From NCBI GenBank assembly GCA_028289605.1, contig JANQON010000016.1:62001-126000 (forward strand): a stretch of 64,000 bases of DNA, read 5' to 3'. Below the pieces are notes generated by a model that searched no databases, had not been told where the DNA came from, and saw only the letters and a program-made list of their open reading frames with translations. Each line of letters opens with the position of its first letter. The first letter of the stretch is position 1. Of this stretch, positions 19,869 to 28,699 are shown one piece after another. The translations under genes were made by a program, and so were the position numbers. Origin of the DNA: Hyphococcus sp. GTDB lineage: Bacteria; Pseudomonadota; Alphaproteobacteria; Caulobacterales; Parvularculaceae.

Positions 19869-21382
19869 CGATCACCCTTGTCCAACGCGGTAAGAATGCG
19901 CGTTGCACTATCACGGTATTGTTGCTGTTTGTCTTCACTCATCCTGTCCCAGGTGCGATACATTTGCGCCATGCGCGGATTTCCCTGAAGCTTGTCGCGG
20001 TTGCGTTCCAAAAAGTCCCAATAGAGCGGATTGAACGGACAGGCGTCATCCCCGGTCTTCTGCTTGACGTCGAAGCGGCATGTTTTGCAGTGGTTCGACA
20101 TCTTGTGAATGTAATTGCCGCTGGCGGCGTATGGCTTTGAGCCCAACACGCCGCCGTCTGCAAACTGACTCATGCCGAGCGTATTGGGCAGTTCGACCCA
20201 TTCATAGGCGTCGGCATAGACGGCGAGATACCATTCGTGGACCGCTTTTGGATCGACGCCTGCGAGCAACGCAAAATTGCCGGTCACCATCAAGCGCTGA
20301 ATGTGGTGGGCGTACGCCTCTTCTTTCGTTTGGGTAACCGCCGCGCGAAGACAGGCCATGTCGGTGTCGCCAGTCCAATAGAACTCGGGCAGCGGACGCG
20401 TATCGCCGAAGAAATTCTCGTCAACATAGTCCGGCATTTTCAGCCAATAGATTCCGCGCACAAACTCGCGCCAGCCGATAATCTGGCGGATGAAACCCTC
20501 GGCGGCGTTGAGCGGAACGTCGCCTTTTCGAAAGGCTTCTTCTGCGCGCTGACAGACAGTCAGCGGATCCAGCAATCCGGCATTAATGTAGAGCGAAAGA
20601 ACCGAGTGAAAAAGAAACTTCTCGTCCTCCAGCATGGCGTCCTGAAAGTCGCCGAAATTGGGCAAGGCGTATTCGAGGAAGCGATCGAGCGCTTCTTCGG
20701 CATGGGCCCGCGTGACGCCAAACCAGAACGGATTGAGATCGCCGAAGTGGCCGGCAAAACGCTCAGCGACAAGCGCCAACACGTCTTCGGTAATCGTATC
20801 CGGCTCAACGCGAAATGGCGATGGAAAGACCAAGTCCGCATTCGCTGCTTTGCGGTTCTCCGCGTCAAAGTTCCACTTGCCGCCGGCCGGTTGGTCGCCC
20901 TCCATCAACAGCCCGGTTTTGCGCCGCATCTCTCGATAGAAATATTCCATACGCAATTGCTTTCGCCCGTCAGCCCATGTTTGGAACTCTTTGTGCGAAC
21001 AGATGAACCGGTCATCTTCAACGATGTCGACCAACACGCCAAATGCGTCTTGACATGCGTCCATCGCCGCCCGAACGCGCCATTCCCCCGGTTCGGTCAC
21101 GATCAGTCGATTGGGCCTCAGCCGCTTTATCGCGCGCTCAACTTCGCCGGTGAAACTTCCCGCATTCTCCGGATCGTTAAGTTTGACATAGTCAACAGTC
21201 CACCCGGCGCCGCGCAGCTCATCTGCGAAGTGGCGCATGGCCGAAAAGAGAAAAGCGATCTTCTTCTTATGGTGGCGGACATAGGTCGCTTCTTGTTCCA
21301 CTTCGACCATCAACACCCGGTCGTTTTTCCGGTCTGCGTTTTGGAGCGAAGAGATAGACGCAGAGAGCTGGTCCCCGAGCAC
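19865..21382 (-). CDS. iron-sulfur bacterial (6-4) photolyase / cryptochrome (PhrB-like)
   Basis: A 505-aa member of the FeS-BCP cryptochrome/photolyase family (Agrobacterium PhrB type), which repairs (6-4) photoproducts or senses light. Seen: LGDQLS at the N-terminus, the FAD-binding region (GWREFVRGIYWLKMPDY, NTLGMSQFADGGVLGSKPYAASGNYIHKMS) and the four Cys for a [4Fe-4S] cluster (one in DMACLRAAV, then HCKTCRF and DDACPFN). The start is unclear: GTG at 21382 has no ribosome-binding site and the family usually begins about six residues earlier. In that frame an ATA codon (21400-21398) sits 5 bases after GGAGA and would give MSNLVLVLGDQLS. Confidence 0.9.
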   Translation of the reverse strand: MLGDQLSASISSLQNADRKNDRVLMVEVEQEATYVRHHKKKIAFLFSAMRHFADELRGAGWTVDYVKLNDPENAGSFTGEVERAIKRLRPNRLIVTEPGEWRVRAAMDACQDAFGVLVDIVEDDRFICSHKEFQTWADGRKQLRMEYFYREMRRKTGLLMEGDQPAGGKWNFDAENRKAANADLVFPSPFRVEPDTITEDVLALVAERFAGHFGDLNPFWFGVTRAHAEEALDRFLEYALPNFGDFQDAMLEDEKFLFHSVLSLYINAGLLDPLTVCQRAEEAFRKGDVPLNAAEGFIRQIIGWREFVRGIYWLKMPDYVDENFFGDTRPLPEFYWTGDTDMACLRAAVTQTKEEAYAHHIQRLMVTGNFALLAGVDPKAVHEWYLAVYADAYEWVELPNTLGMSQFADGGVLGSKPYAASGNYIHKMSNHCKTCRFDVKQKTGDDACPFNPLYWDFLERNRDKLQGNPRMAQMYRTWDRMSEDKQQQYRDSATRILTALDKGDR

Positions 21383-21639
21383 TAAAACCAGGTTGCTTAT
21401 TGTCGTCTCCCGTAATTGCTCACATCGAAGCCCCGTCTAACCGCCGCAGAAATCGACGTTGATTAATACGCGCCAGCGCGCCAAAGGATCAGTGTTGCGA
21501 CGGTCCGCGTCCCCGGGATCGTTTCGAATGCGATGGTGGGTATGCGGTAATGAGAGGCATTCTCAAGTGAGCTAAATACTGAACCGCTTCTGAGGCGCGT
21601 GCGTAAAGATCATCGCAGCTACGCAGAAGGGAGCAAGTG

Positions 21640-21936
21640 ATGAAAGACGCATTCGGCGTCATTATGGACGGCGAGAAGAATGCGCTGTCCGGGCTGCCCC
21701 GCGTGCAACGGTTCCAGGTGATGACATATCTCGGAATCATGTGGTCGACCGTGTTCACGTTCGGCGTCGGGTATTGGGCAATGTACGGCCAACTGGTCCT
21801 GTTGCATGTCCTGGTTGCGCTGGGCGTCGCTTTCACGGGATCGACTTTTATCGGCGCCAAGCGATTGTCGCATCGCGACGTGATCAAGCGCAAAGATGGA
21901 ACACCAATGTACGACGATATTTGGGGAGCCCCTTGA
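21640..21936 (+). CDS. small two-TM membrane protein, unknown
   Basis: A 98-aa protein not recognised as a named family. The ATG at 21640 has AAGGGAG 6 bases upstream. Two hydrophobic helices are visible (YLGIMWSTVFTFGVGYWAMYG and LVLLHVLVALGVAFTGSTFIG), flanked by a soluble N-terminal stretch and a basic C-terminal tail (AKRLSHRDVIKRKDGTPMYDDIWG). Its TGA overlaps the ATG of the following Cys-rich ORF (TGATG), so the two are co-translated. Location in the inner membrane is inferred. Confidence 0.65.
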   Translation: MKDAFGVIMDGEKNALSGLPRVQRFQVMTYLGIMWSTVFTFGVGYWAMYGQLVLLHVLVALGVAFTGSTFIGAKRLSHRDVIKRKDGTPMYDDIWGAP

Positions 21937-22199
21937 TGCTAAAGCAATCTGATTTCGAACTGAACCGGGCGTGGGAGACAACATCATGCACGTCCTGCCG
22001 CTTTTTCAGCGACGCCAATTCGCAGTGCCGGCGGAACGCGCCGTCGCCGCAAGGTCATCGTCAAATTATCCAGTGGCCAATTGTCAAGCCGGATGACTGG
22101 TGCGGGGAGTATAAATACGCCAGCGTCTATCGGCAGATCGATCTGTTTGAGTCGGATGCCGCGGAGAGCGTCGAGGAACGCGTTCTGAATGACCTTTGA
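21936..22199 (+). CDS. small four-Cys protein, putative metal binding
   Basis: An 87-aa ORF beginning at the ATG that overlaps the preceding stop; longer frames upstream are shadows of that gene. It has SCTSCRFFSDANSQCRRNAPSP and WPIVKPDDWCGEY: four Cys spaced as CxxC...C...C with a WP/WCGE signature. This pattern recurs in small conserved proteins of unknown function and suggests a zinc or iron-sulfur site. No catalytic motif is seen. Confidence 0.65.
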   Translation: MLKQSDFELNRAWETTSCTSCRFFSDANSQCRRNAPSPQGHRQIIQWPIVKPDDWCGEYKYASVYRQIDLFESDAAESVEERVLNDL

Positions 22200-22275
22200 T
22201 TTTAGGGGATGAAACAACGCCGCTGTGACAGGTGCAACGCGCCGTCAGTGCTTCGCGATTTTTCTGGAGACTCAA

Positions 22276-22479
22276 ATGTCCGAAATCACCCATGGCTTGG
22301 TCGACTATGCAGGTCGTTTGTTCAGCAGCAGCGAACATGCATCCGCCATTGATCTCGCAAAGGGGCGCGGATGGATCGACGAAAACGGCGATCCGACGGC
22401 TTTAGGGCGCGTCATCTCTACCGCCTTTATCGACCGACAAACATCGCATGGGTGGCGTCCCGACCGAACCGCCGCCTAG
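22276..22479 (+). CDS. small hypothetical protein
   Basis: A 67-aa ORF (starts MSEITHGLVDYAGRLF) preceded by TGGAGA at 8-base spacing. No signal peptide, membrane helix or known motif is visible; the sequence is soluble and mixed charge (AKGRGWIDENGDPTALGRVISTAF). The frame reads well in the local codon usage. It lies just before the response regulator gene. Confidence 0.55.
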   Translation: MSEITHGLVDYAGRLFSSSEHASAIDLAKGRGWIDENGDPTALGRVISTAFIDRQTSHGWRPDRTAA

Positions 22480-22552
22480 CGGGCGATGCGCCAACAGACG
22501 GCGCGCGCTGTCCCATTGTCGCATTGTCGCATTGTTGAAGAGTTAGTTTCCC

Positions 22553-23128
22553 ATGTCCAAGACACTTTTGATCGTTGACGATGACTCTGATCTGGTTCGA
22601 ATGCTCGAACGGACCATGACGAAACGCGGGTTCACCGCAAAAACGGCAACGAGTTGTATGGACGCATCCGCGAGGATCAGCGCCGAATCGTTCGACTTCG
22701 CGATCGTTGATCTGCGTTTGGCCGATGGCGAAGGCTTGTCCGTTATTAACGAAATCCATGACGCGAACCCAAACTGCAAAATCGTTCTATTGAGCGGCTA
22801 CGCCAACATCCCCTCCGCCGTCGCCGCAATTAAAGCCGGCGCGATCGATTGCCTGCCGAAACCGTGTGATGCAGACGACATAGAGAATGCGCTGCTTGCG
22901 GGCGTACGCGCCAAGCCGGAGTCGCCGCAAAAGTCGATTGATCCGGACGCCATCCGGATGGCGCATATCCTGAACACGTTTCGTCAATCAGGGGGCAACA
23001 TCTCCCATACAGCGCGACGGTTGGGAATGCATCGACGCACCCTGCAACGCATCCTTTCCAAGATGGATACGTCGCGGGACTTCGACTTCCGTGACGTGGT
23101 CGAAACGGAAAAAGAGATTATCGCTTGA
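22553..23128 (+). CDS. ActR/RegA-family response regulator
   Basis: A 191-aa two-component response regulator of the RegA/PrrA/ActR class, which controls redox-responsive genes in alphaproteobacteria. The receiver has the acidic pair VDDDS, the phosphoacceptor Asp in FAIVDLRLADGEG, LLSGYAN and the conserved Lys in CLPKPCDADD. The C-terminal FIS-like HTH is GGNISHTARRLGMHRRTLQRILSK (residues about 144-167), nearly the family consensus. Unusually, no RegB/PrrB kinase or SenC gene is adjacent, so it is an orphan here or a paralogue. Three copies of CATTGTCG/CATTGTTG sit just upstream. Confidence 0.9.
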   Translation: MSKTLLIVDDDSDLVRMLERTMTKRGFTAKTATSCMDASARISAESFDFAIVDLRLADGEGLSVINEIHDANPNCKIVLLSGYANIPSAVAAIKAGAIDCLPKPCDADDIENALLAGVRAKPESPQKSIDPDAIRMAHILNTFRQSGGNISHTARRLGMHRRTLQRILSKMDTSRDFDFRDVVETEKEIIA

Positions 23129-23467
23129 GCCCTAAGCGCCAAGCCGGGTGAGCGTCGCACCCCAGGGCCTCTGCGGATGGGGTCCACATTGCCCGGCGCC
23201 ATGAACCATCCGTCTTTCTTTAGCGGTATGTCCTAGTCTCCAAATCTTTATTAGTTGTCCGGGAACGGCTTGTTCGCGCCATGCGCTCTAGAAACCGCCG
23301 AGCAACACGCTTGCGCCCCAGGGCGCGACAATACCGACGGCGCCGCGGCGACATCGATGGCGACGTTTCGCCGCCGCCAATGGAAAGAATTGTCATTTTG
23401 GCGATTTCTTGTTTCGTACTTGAGCTTAGTCAAATACCCGACTCGCGTCTTTCGGCAGCATGACGAT
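23129..23467. other. intergenic, 339 bases
   Basis: An in-frame extension of the downstream esterase reaches 23255, but its translation is Arg/Ala-rich and unlike a protein N-terminus. No RNA gene or repeat is visible. A promoter for the esterase operon is expected here. Confidence 0.4.
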
Positions 23468-25186
23468 GTGAAGAATTGGGTTCTCATATTTGTTGCCTTG
23501 GCGGGCGTCGCCTGCAGCCGTGATCAGGTTGATCCGCCTGTGGCGGACACCGAGACGGTGCGTGTCATCAAACAAGGGCAAATAATCGGCTTTGTCGCAG
23601 AAAACGGCGCGCATGTTTGGCGCGGCGTTCCTTTTGCAGCGTCCACAGCAGGAGAAAACCGATGGCGAGCGCCGCAGCAAGCTGCGGCTTGGGACGATTT
23701 ACGCGAAACGCTCCAGTTCGCGGAACGCTGCACTCAGATGACGAATTCTTTTGATGCCGACGAGGGATTGAAGCCCGGGCAAGTCGTTGGTTCCGAAGAT
23801 TGCCTGGCGGTCAATGTGTTCGCACCGGCGAATGCGCAAAGAGCAAATCTGCCTGTGATGGTTTGGATCCACGGCGGCGGCAATGTCTGGGGCAAGTCAA
23901 GCGACTATGATGGATCTCGTCTTGCTAAGAACGAAAACGTAATTGTCGTCGCAGTGCAATATCGGCTCGGCCCGCTTGGTTGGTTCGCTCACAGAGGATT
24001 ACGAGCAGATGCAATTGATTCGCGTGACGCTGCGGCCAGTTTTGCTATTTTGGATCTCATTGCTTCACTCGAATGGGTTAGAGAGAACATCGTTGCGTTC
24101 GGAGGCGATCCAGAGAATGTGACAATTTTTGGCGAAAGCGCAGGCGGCCACAATGTTGCTGCGCTGTTGGCGTCGCCGCTTTCCGAAGGGCTTTTCCATC
24201 AAGCGATCATTCAATCAGGGTTTTTCGACAGCGTCTCGCTTGCAGAGGCGCAAGGCGATGAAGGCGCTCGGGCCAATCCGTCAAATCTGATTGCAGAGAA
24301 GCTGAGCGCGACGACAGCCGACGACCTTCGCGCTTTGCCGGTCGACACGTTGTTGCGCGCATATAACGATGACGGCGCCGGATTTGTGGATGTGCCGCGC
24401 ATGATTCAAGACGGCGTCGCGCTTCCGAAAACGCCGCTCCGGGCGGCGTTTGAAGATCTTGAAGCGTTTCATGATGTTCCCATCATTACCGGCGTCAACC
24501 GTGATGAAATGAAGCTCTTCTATTCTGGGGACGAACGGTTCACCAAGAAGCGCTTTTGGTTTTTCATCTCGCCGCGCGACAAAGACTTCTATGAAGCCAT
24601 CTCGGAATATGTTTCACGGGCTTGGCGCGTTCGCGCTGTCGACGAACCGATTTCCAAGATGATCGCGGCAGGTCATGACCGAGCCTATGCTTATCGGTTT
24701 GATTGGGATGATAGCGGACGTTTTCTGTTGATGGATTTTCGGACGTTGTTCGGCGCATCCCATGGATTCGAAATCCCGTTCTTGTTCAATTCTTTTACGG
24801 GGTTTGGATTGGCCAATGACACAATCTTCAGCAAGGAAACGGAATCAGACCGACAAAAGCTGAGCCGCGCCATGGGGCACTACTGGGGGTCTTTCGCCAG
24901 GGATGGGGCGCCGACCTCGATGACGGCGCCCGCCTGGCCAACTTACGGACGCCAAGCCAGCCTATTAACCTTCGACACGGAAAACGACGGCGGCATCAGT
25001 ATTCTCCGCGGTGCGGATAGTTTCGATGCAATTGAGAGAGACTTAATCGAGAATGCGCGCCTTAGCCACGAGGAAAGGTGTCTGATCATTGAAGAAATTG
25101 GCGAATGGACGTGGCTTTATGATGAGCCTCCCTATGAAAAGATGCTTTCGGCGGCCGGATGCGATGCTACGGTAGCGCGGGAGTAA
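23468..25186 (+). CDS. type B carboxylesterase, probable lipoprotein
   Basis: A carboxylesterase/para-nitrobenzyl esterase of about 572 aa. The GTG at 23468 is chosen because it gives a signal sequence ending VALAGVACSRD, a plausible lipobox; the ribosome-binding site is weak and a longer frame to 23255 exists, so the start is tentative. The nucleophile elbow FGESAGGHN, the oxyanion loop IHGGGNVWG, and GASHGFEIPFLF with the catalytic His are all visible, along with SEDCLAVNVFAP typical of this fold. An MBL hydrolase and a DUF998 protein follow at 5 and -8 bases, forming an operon of likely ester/lactone catabolism. Confidence 0.88.
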   Translation: MKNWVLIFVALAGVACSRDQVDPPVADTETVRVIKQGQIIGFVAENGAHVWRGVPFAASTAGENRWRAPQQAAAWDDLRETLQFAERCTQMTNSFDADEGLKPGQVVGSEDCLAVNVFAPANAQRANLPVMVWIHGGGNVWGKSSDYDGSRLAKNENVIVVAVQYRLGPLGWFAHRGLRADAIDSRDAAASFAILDLIASLEWVRENIVAFGGDPENVTIFGESAGGHNVAALLASPLSEGLFHQAIIQSGFFDSVSLAEAQGDEGARANPSNLIAEKLSATTADDLRALPVDTLLRAYNDDGAGFVDVPRMIQDGVALPKTPLRAAFEDLEAFHDVPIITGVNRDEMKLFYSGDERFTKKRFWFFISPRDKDFYEAISEYVSRAWRVRAVDEPISKMIAAGHDRAYAYRFDWDDSGRFLLMDFRTLFGASHGFEIPFLFNSFTGFGLANDTIFSKETESDRQKLSRAMGHYWGSFARDGAPTSMTAPAWPTYGRQASLLTFDTENDGGISILRGADSFDAIERDLIENARLSHEERCLIIEEIGEWTWLYDEPPYEKMLSAAGCDATVARE

Positions 25187-25191
25187 TCAAT

Positions 25192-26079
25192 ATGGATACT
25201 CAGCAAGCCACCAATACCGGTCCGGCTGTCAAAGCATTGCAAGTTGTCACAACAGGGTGGGCTGAGCAGCATAAGGAACATCGTTACGGTAGTTGGATGC
25301 CGCGATTATTATGGGTGCTGACGTCTAGGAGCTGGGTGCGGTTGCCCATCAATGCGTTTCTCATTCATCACCGCGACGGGGTCGTTCTTTTCGACACCGG
25401 TCTTGATCCGGCGATTGCAACAAATCCGAATTACATTTCACAAGCCATTGGGCGAATTCTTGTGCGTCGAATCTTCCGATGGAGCATCTCTGAGGGCGAC
25501 GCATTGAAGTATCAACTCCAATCCGTCGGCGTCTCGCCCAGTCAAGTTACGAAAGCGGTTATTTCCCACCTCCATTTCGACCATGTCGGCGGAATTGCAG
25601 ACGTGCAAGATGCCGAGCTCATCGTGAGCGAACGCGAATGGGCGCAGCTTTCCGAACCCCACCCCGAGCGAGAATGGATTCTGCGCGAGCATATCGAAAT
25701 ACCCGGCGCCAAATGGAGGCCGATTGCGTTTGATCAGACCGCCGACCCGATACTCGAGCGCTTCGGCGGGGCGTATGATGTAATGAGGGATGGCGCCGTT
25801 GTTCTCTTTCCAACGCCCGGGCATACGCCAGGATCTCTCTCCATGTTGGTGCGATCGGACGGACTGCCTCCAATTCTGCTTATAGGAGACCTGGCCTACG
25901 AACCGAACCTTATCTTCGAGGACAAGGTTCCCGGGACCGGCGACGCCAAAACGCTGCGTGAAAGCTACGCAAAGATTCGCGCATTGAAGGAAGACTTGCC
26001 GGATCTCGTCGTTCTGGCGTCTCATGATCCAGCGGCCAGTGCAATCCTTGGCCGAACCTTCGGCGAACAAAATGCATGA
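25192..26079 (+). CDS. MBL-fold hydrolase, AHL-lactonase-like
   Basis: A 295-aa metallo-beta-lactamase-fold hydrolase. Zinc ligands are seen in ISHLHFDHVGG (HxHxDH), PTPGHTPGS and LASHDP, with NAFLIHHRDGVVLFDTGLD near the N-terminus as in the N-acyl-homoserine lactonase group. The ATG at 25192 follows GGGAG by 8 bases. Lactone hydrolysis is plausible but unproven; the family also includes other esterases and glyoxalases. It is 5 bases after the carboxylesterase and overlaps the DUF998 gene by 8 bases. Confidence 0.82.
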   Translation: MDTQQATNTGPAVKALQVVTTGWAEQHKEHRYGSWMPRLLWVLTSRSWVRLPINAFLIHHRDGVVLFDTGLDPAIATNPNYISQAIGRILVRRIFRWSISEGDALKYQLQSVGVSPSQVTKAVISHLHFDHVGGIADVQDAELIVSEREWAQLSEPHPEREWILREHIEIPGAKWRPIAFDQTADPILERFGGAYDVMRDGAVVLFPTPGHTPGSLSMLVRSDGLPPILLIGDLAYEPNLIFEDKVPGTGDAKTLRESYAKIRALKEDLPDLVVLASHDPAASAILGRTFGEQNA

Positions 26080-26749
26080 GGGCGTGCGCAATCGCCTTTG
26101 CATTGCGGCCGGAATGCTTGCGCTGCCCTTTTACCTCGCGCTTATTCTCGTCCTTGGCGCGCTTGAACCGGGATACAGCCATCTCACCATGACCATGAGC
26201 GCTCTTGGCGGCGTTCCGGGCGCCCGCGGCATGGCGTTCAATATTGGTGTCGCCGCCACCGGCGCGCTCATCATCGCATTCGCGATGGGACTGCGCCGAC
26301 GGCTTCCTCCCGGATGGCCGACGCAGGTCGGGACAATCTGTCTTGTCGTTGGCGGCGCCGGGTTCATCGGCGCAGCCCTTTTTCATTGCAATCCGGGCTG
26401 CGTGAATGTGCTGAAAGCGCCGACTTTTGTCGGTCGGGCGCACATGATCATGGCGCTCGCGGGCGGCATGTTTTCAGCGTTCGCGCCTTTTTTCTTCTGG
26501 GCGTCCATGCGCGGCGACGATCGCTGGCGGTCTTTCGCGGCGCCGACGCTGATGGCTGGCATTCTCGCCAACCTGCCCGGCGGCGTCTTCTGGATCACAA
26601 TCGCAACCGGCCATCGCCTTTACGCCATCGAAGGATTGATCCAACGATTGGGCTTTATCTTCGTACTGATCTGGATCGCACTTGCAGCGACTCGCCTTTC
26701 ACAATACGCGCGTCACAACACTGAGAACAGCCCGAGCAATGTCGCGTGA
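26072..26749 (+). CDS. DUF998-family membrane protein
   Basis: A 225-aa protein with six or seven predicted membrane helices, matching DUF998 in layout: TM1 (IAAGMLALPFYLALILVLGAL), the loop EPGYSHLTMTMSALGG, and further helices ending FIFVLIWIALAATRLS. The loop motif (Ser-x-Leu-Gly after a PGY) is characteristic. No function is known for the family. The ATG overlaps the preceding hydrolase stop region, so it is the last gene of the esterase operon. Confidence 0.75.
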   Translation: MHEGVRNRLCIAAGMLALPFYLALILVLGALEPGYSHLTMTMSALGGVPGARGMAFNIGVAATGALIIAFAMGLRRRLPPGWPTQVGTICLVVGGAGFIGAALFHCNPGCVNVLKAPTFVGRAHMIMALAGGMFSAFAPFFFWASMRGDDRWRSFAAPTLMAGILANLPGGVFWITIATGHRLYAIEGLIQRLGFIFVLIWIALAATRLSQYARHNTENSPSNVA

Positions 26750-26831
26750 GTCTCTTACGTCCCTCGTGGAATGTGTCGACGTTGCTGTGGTGTTTGCTTT
26801 CATTCCTGCGCCGACCCCGCCGTTCGCGCGT

Positions 26832-26879
26832 TGGCGATCGCAACCATTCACGCAAAACGGGATTTGGTTTCACCAGTAA
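26832..26879 (-). pseudogene. fragment of an RlaP-like nucleotidyltransferase gene
   Basis: On the minus strand this reads LLVKPNPVLREWLRSP. The intact RlaP-like gene at 42904-43707 reads LLVKPNPVLLEWLRSP at 43381-43428. The two stretches agree at 39 of 48 bases and 15 of 16 residues. Flanking sequence shows no further similarity by eye, so this is a short relic or captured fragment. Confidence 0.5.
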
Positions 26880-26961
26880 CGGGCGCGCAACGGATTCCAA
26901 CCCCGCGTCCGTACTGACGCCCAGTGATCTCGGGGCGATACGCGGAACGATTAACGGCGCA

Positions 26962-27216
26962 CTATCTCGAAGCTGAAAGCGCGCGCTTGATCTCGCCAAG
27001 CCTGTCATAGGTGCGAAATGCAAGAATAGCGCGCTCAAAAACAACACGAACCAGCAGCGGACCAAGCGTTATCGAAAAAATCCAGGCCCAGTTTTCCAGC
27101 GTGATCAACACATATGTTCCGTATATCACGCCCCCAATGCCGGCCCAGAACAAGAGTTGAAGAACGACGGGCGACACCATCGATCGAAACGTCAGGATAT
27201 CAACAACGGTTTTCAT
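26962..27216 (-). CDS. small DUF4282-like membrane protein
   Basis: An 84-aa protein starting at ATG 27216 after GAGGAGGC. Two hydrophobic segments (MVSPVVLQLLFWAGIGGVIYGTYVLI and WAWIFSITLGPLLVRVVFE) with RVxFE at the end of the second resemble the DUF4282 family. The C-terminal tail (LGEIKRALSASR) is soluble. Function is unknown; it stands alone between convergent and divergent neighbours. Confidence 0.6.
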   Translation of the reverse strand: MKTVVDILTFRSMVSPVVLQLLFWAGIGGVIYGTYVLITLENWAWIFSITLGPLLVRVVFERAILAFRTYDRLGEIKRALSASR

Positions 27217-27509
27217 GTTCGCCTCCTCAGCGTTGACCATGCGACGCGTTGCGCGCCCCCGGTTTATCCTTTGCCGAAAGGGATAGCTCCGGACGCCGTC
27301 AGCACAAACCCTATCCCGGCCTCGCAGGGCGGGCCTCGCCGCGCCGTCTCTTTTGAGTTCGCAGCGGGAATGAGCGGCGAACAAATTTCCTTTGCCGGTT
27401 CTGTCGAATTATAAGTGCAACGCGCTTGCACCGAGTTTTCAAAACCGATCGCCGCGCGCTCGCAGAAGACTGCAGACATTGTATAGCGCTTCATCCGACG
27501 CGGGATGCA

Positions 27510-28583
27510 TCAGGTCGGCGTGTTCCACTCTACGCTGTCGGGATCGAAACCCATCGCGATCATGCGCTCTCGCCAGCGCTTCTGCGCAAGGGCCTGCATA
27601 TCCTCGACCTTGTCGAGCTCGTCGGTGATCTCAAAACCGATCACGGTTTCGAGGACGTCTTCCAGCGTCACAATGCCTTGCATGGTCCCATATTCATCAA
27701 CCACGAGGGCGATGTGGGTCTTCTCCTGCGCCAGCCGGTCAAATGCATCAAGCGCCGTCGCCATGTTGGGCAGTACGAGAAACGGTCTTTTGAAATCCGC
27801 AAGACAGGCGTCGAAATCATCCCTGGCTTGCGCGATCAGCAAGTCGGTTTTCAGCACATAGGAGGAAATGTCGTCAGCCGCGCCGTCTTGCACCGGAATG
27901 CGTGAGAACGGCTGTTCAGCGTGTTCGGCGAAGAACTCCTTTACCTTCAGATTTCCCGGGACGGAAAACACCACCGGCCGGGGGGTCATGATGTCGCGCA
28001 CGGAAAGGCGAGCGAGCTTCATCGAATTGTCGATGATTTTGTGTTCTCGCGTGTTCAAGGTCCCTTCACGCGACCCGATCTCCGCCATGGCCTGCATCTC
28101 TTCGCGGCTGAAGACGCCCTTTTTGGAACCGGTGCGGGAAAGCAGGCGCGTTAAACGTTCAGACAAGAACACGATCGGATACAGCGCACGCGTCAGCCAC
28201 AGAATCAGAACGCCGAATGTCGGCGCCAATGCTTGCCAGTAGGTTGCGCCCAGCGTTTTCGGGATGATTTCGGATAGCACCAGAACCAGAAAGGTGAGGA
28301 TCGCAGAGGCGACGCCAAGATATTCGCTGCCAAAGACGACGGTCGTTTGCGCGCCTACGCCCGCAGCCCCGACCGTGTGCGCGATCGTGTTGGCGGTGAG
28401 AATGGCGGCGAGCGGTCGGTCGAGATTTTCGCGAAGCTTCGCCAGTGTTCGCGCGCCGCGTTTTCCTTCCAGTTCAAGGGCGGTGACATAGGACGGGCGA
28501 ACGGAAAGCAGCACGGCTTCGGCGATCGAACAGAAAAAGGATACGCCGATCGCCAGCACCAGGAATAGAATCAGCAGGGTCAT
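27510..28583 (-). CDS. CNNM/CorC (HlyC) family transporter-associated protein
   Basis: A 357-aa protein with an N-terminal CNNM transmembrane domain (residues about 1-190; FFCSIAEAVLLSVRPSYVTALE, SEIIPKTLGATYW) and a C-terminal CBS pair (RDIMTPRPVVFSVPGN; MQGIVTLEDVLETVIGFEITDE). These proteins are linked to Mg/Co efflux or magnesium homeostasis. The usual CorC_HlyC C-terminal domain is missing: the protein ends soon after the second CBS motif, slightly short for the family. It is a single-gene unit. Confidence 0.88.
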   Translation of the reverse strand: MTLLILFLVLAIGVSFFCSIAEAVLLSVRPSYVTALELEGKRGARTLAKLRENLDRPLAAILTANTIAHTVGAAGVGAQTTVVFGSEYLGVASAILTFLVLVLSEIIPKTLGATYWQALAPTFGVLILWLTRALYPIVFLSERLTRLLSRTGSKKGVFSREEMQAMAEIGSREGTLNTREHKIIDNSMKLARLSVRDIMTPRPVVFSVPGNLKVKEFFAEHAEQPFSRIPVQDGAADDISSYVLKTDLLIAQARDDFDACLADFKRPFLVLPNMATALDAFDRLAQEKTHIALVVDEYGTMQGIVTLEDVLETVIGFEITDELDKVEDMQALAQKRWRERMIAMGFDPDSVEWNTPT

Positions 28584-28699
28584 GCAGCCCTATATATAGC
28601 AGCTGACCCGCGCTCGGAAAACCTTTCGTCTCCGCTATTTGCAACTGGGCGCCCCTGACAAGGTCCGGGTCAGCGCGGAGAAGCGGGCCTCGAACCGCA

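Noticed and set aside
20237-21385. 382-codon plus-strand frame opposite the photolyase
   Set aside because: It is antisense to a conserved photolyase; its translation has no recognisable domain.
22515-22538. Three tandem copies of CATTGTCG/CATTGTTG before the RegA-like gene, considered as a CRISPR-like or iteron repeat
   Set aside because: Too short and too few for CRISPR or an origin; noted only as a local tandem repeat.
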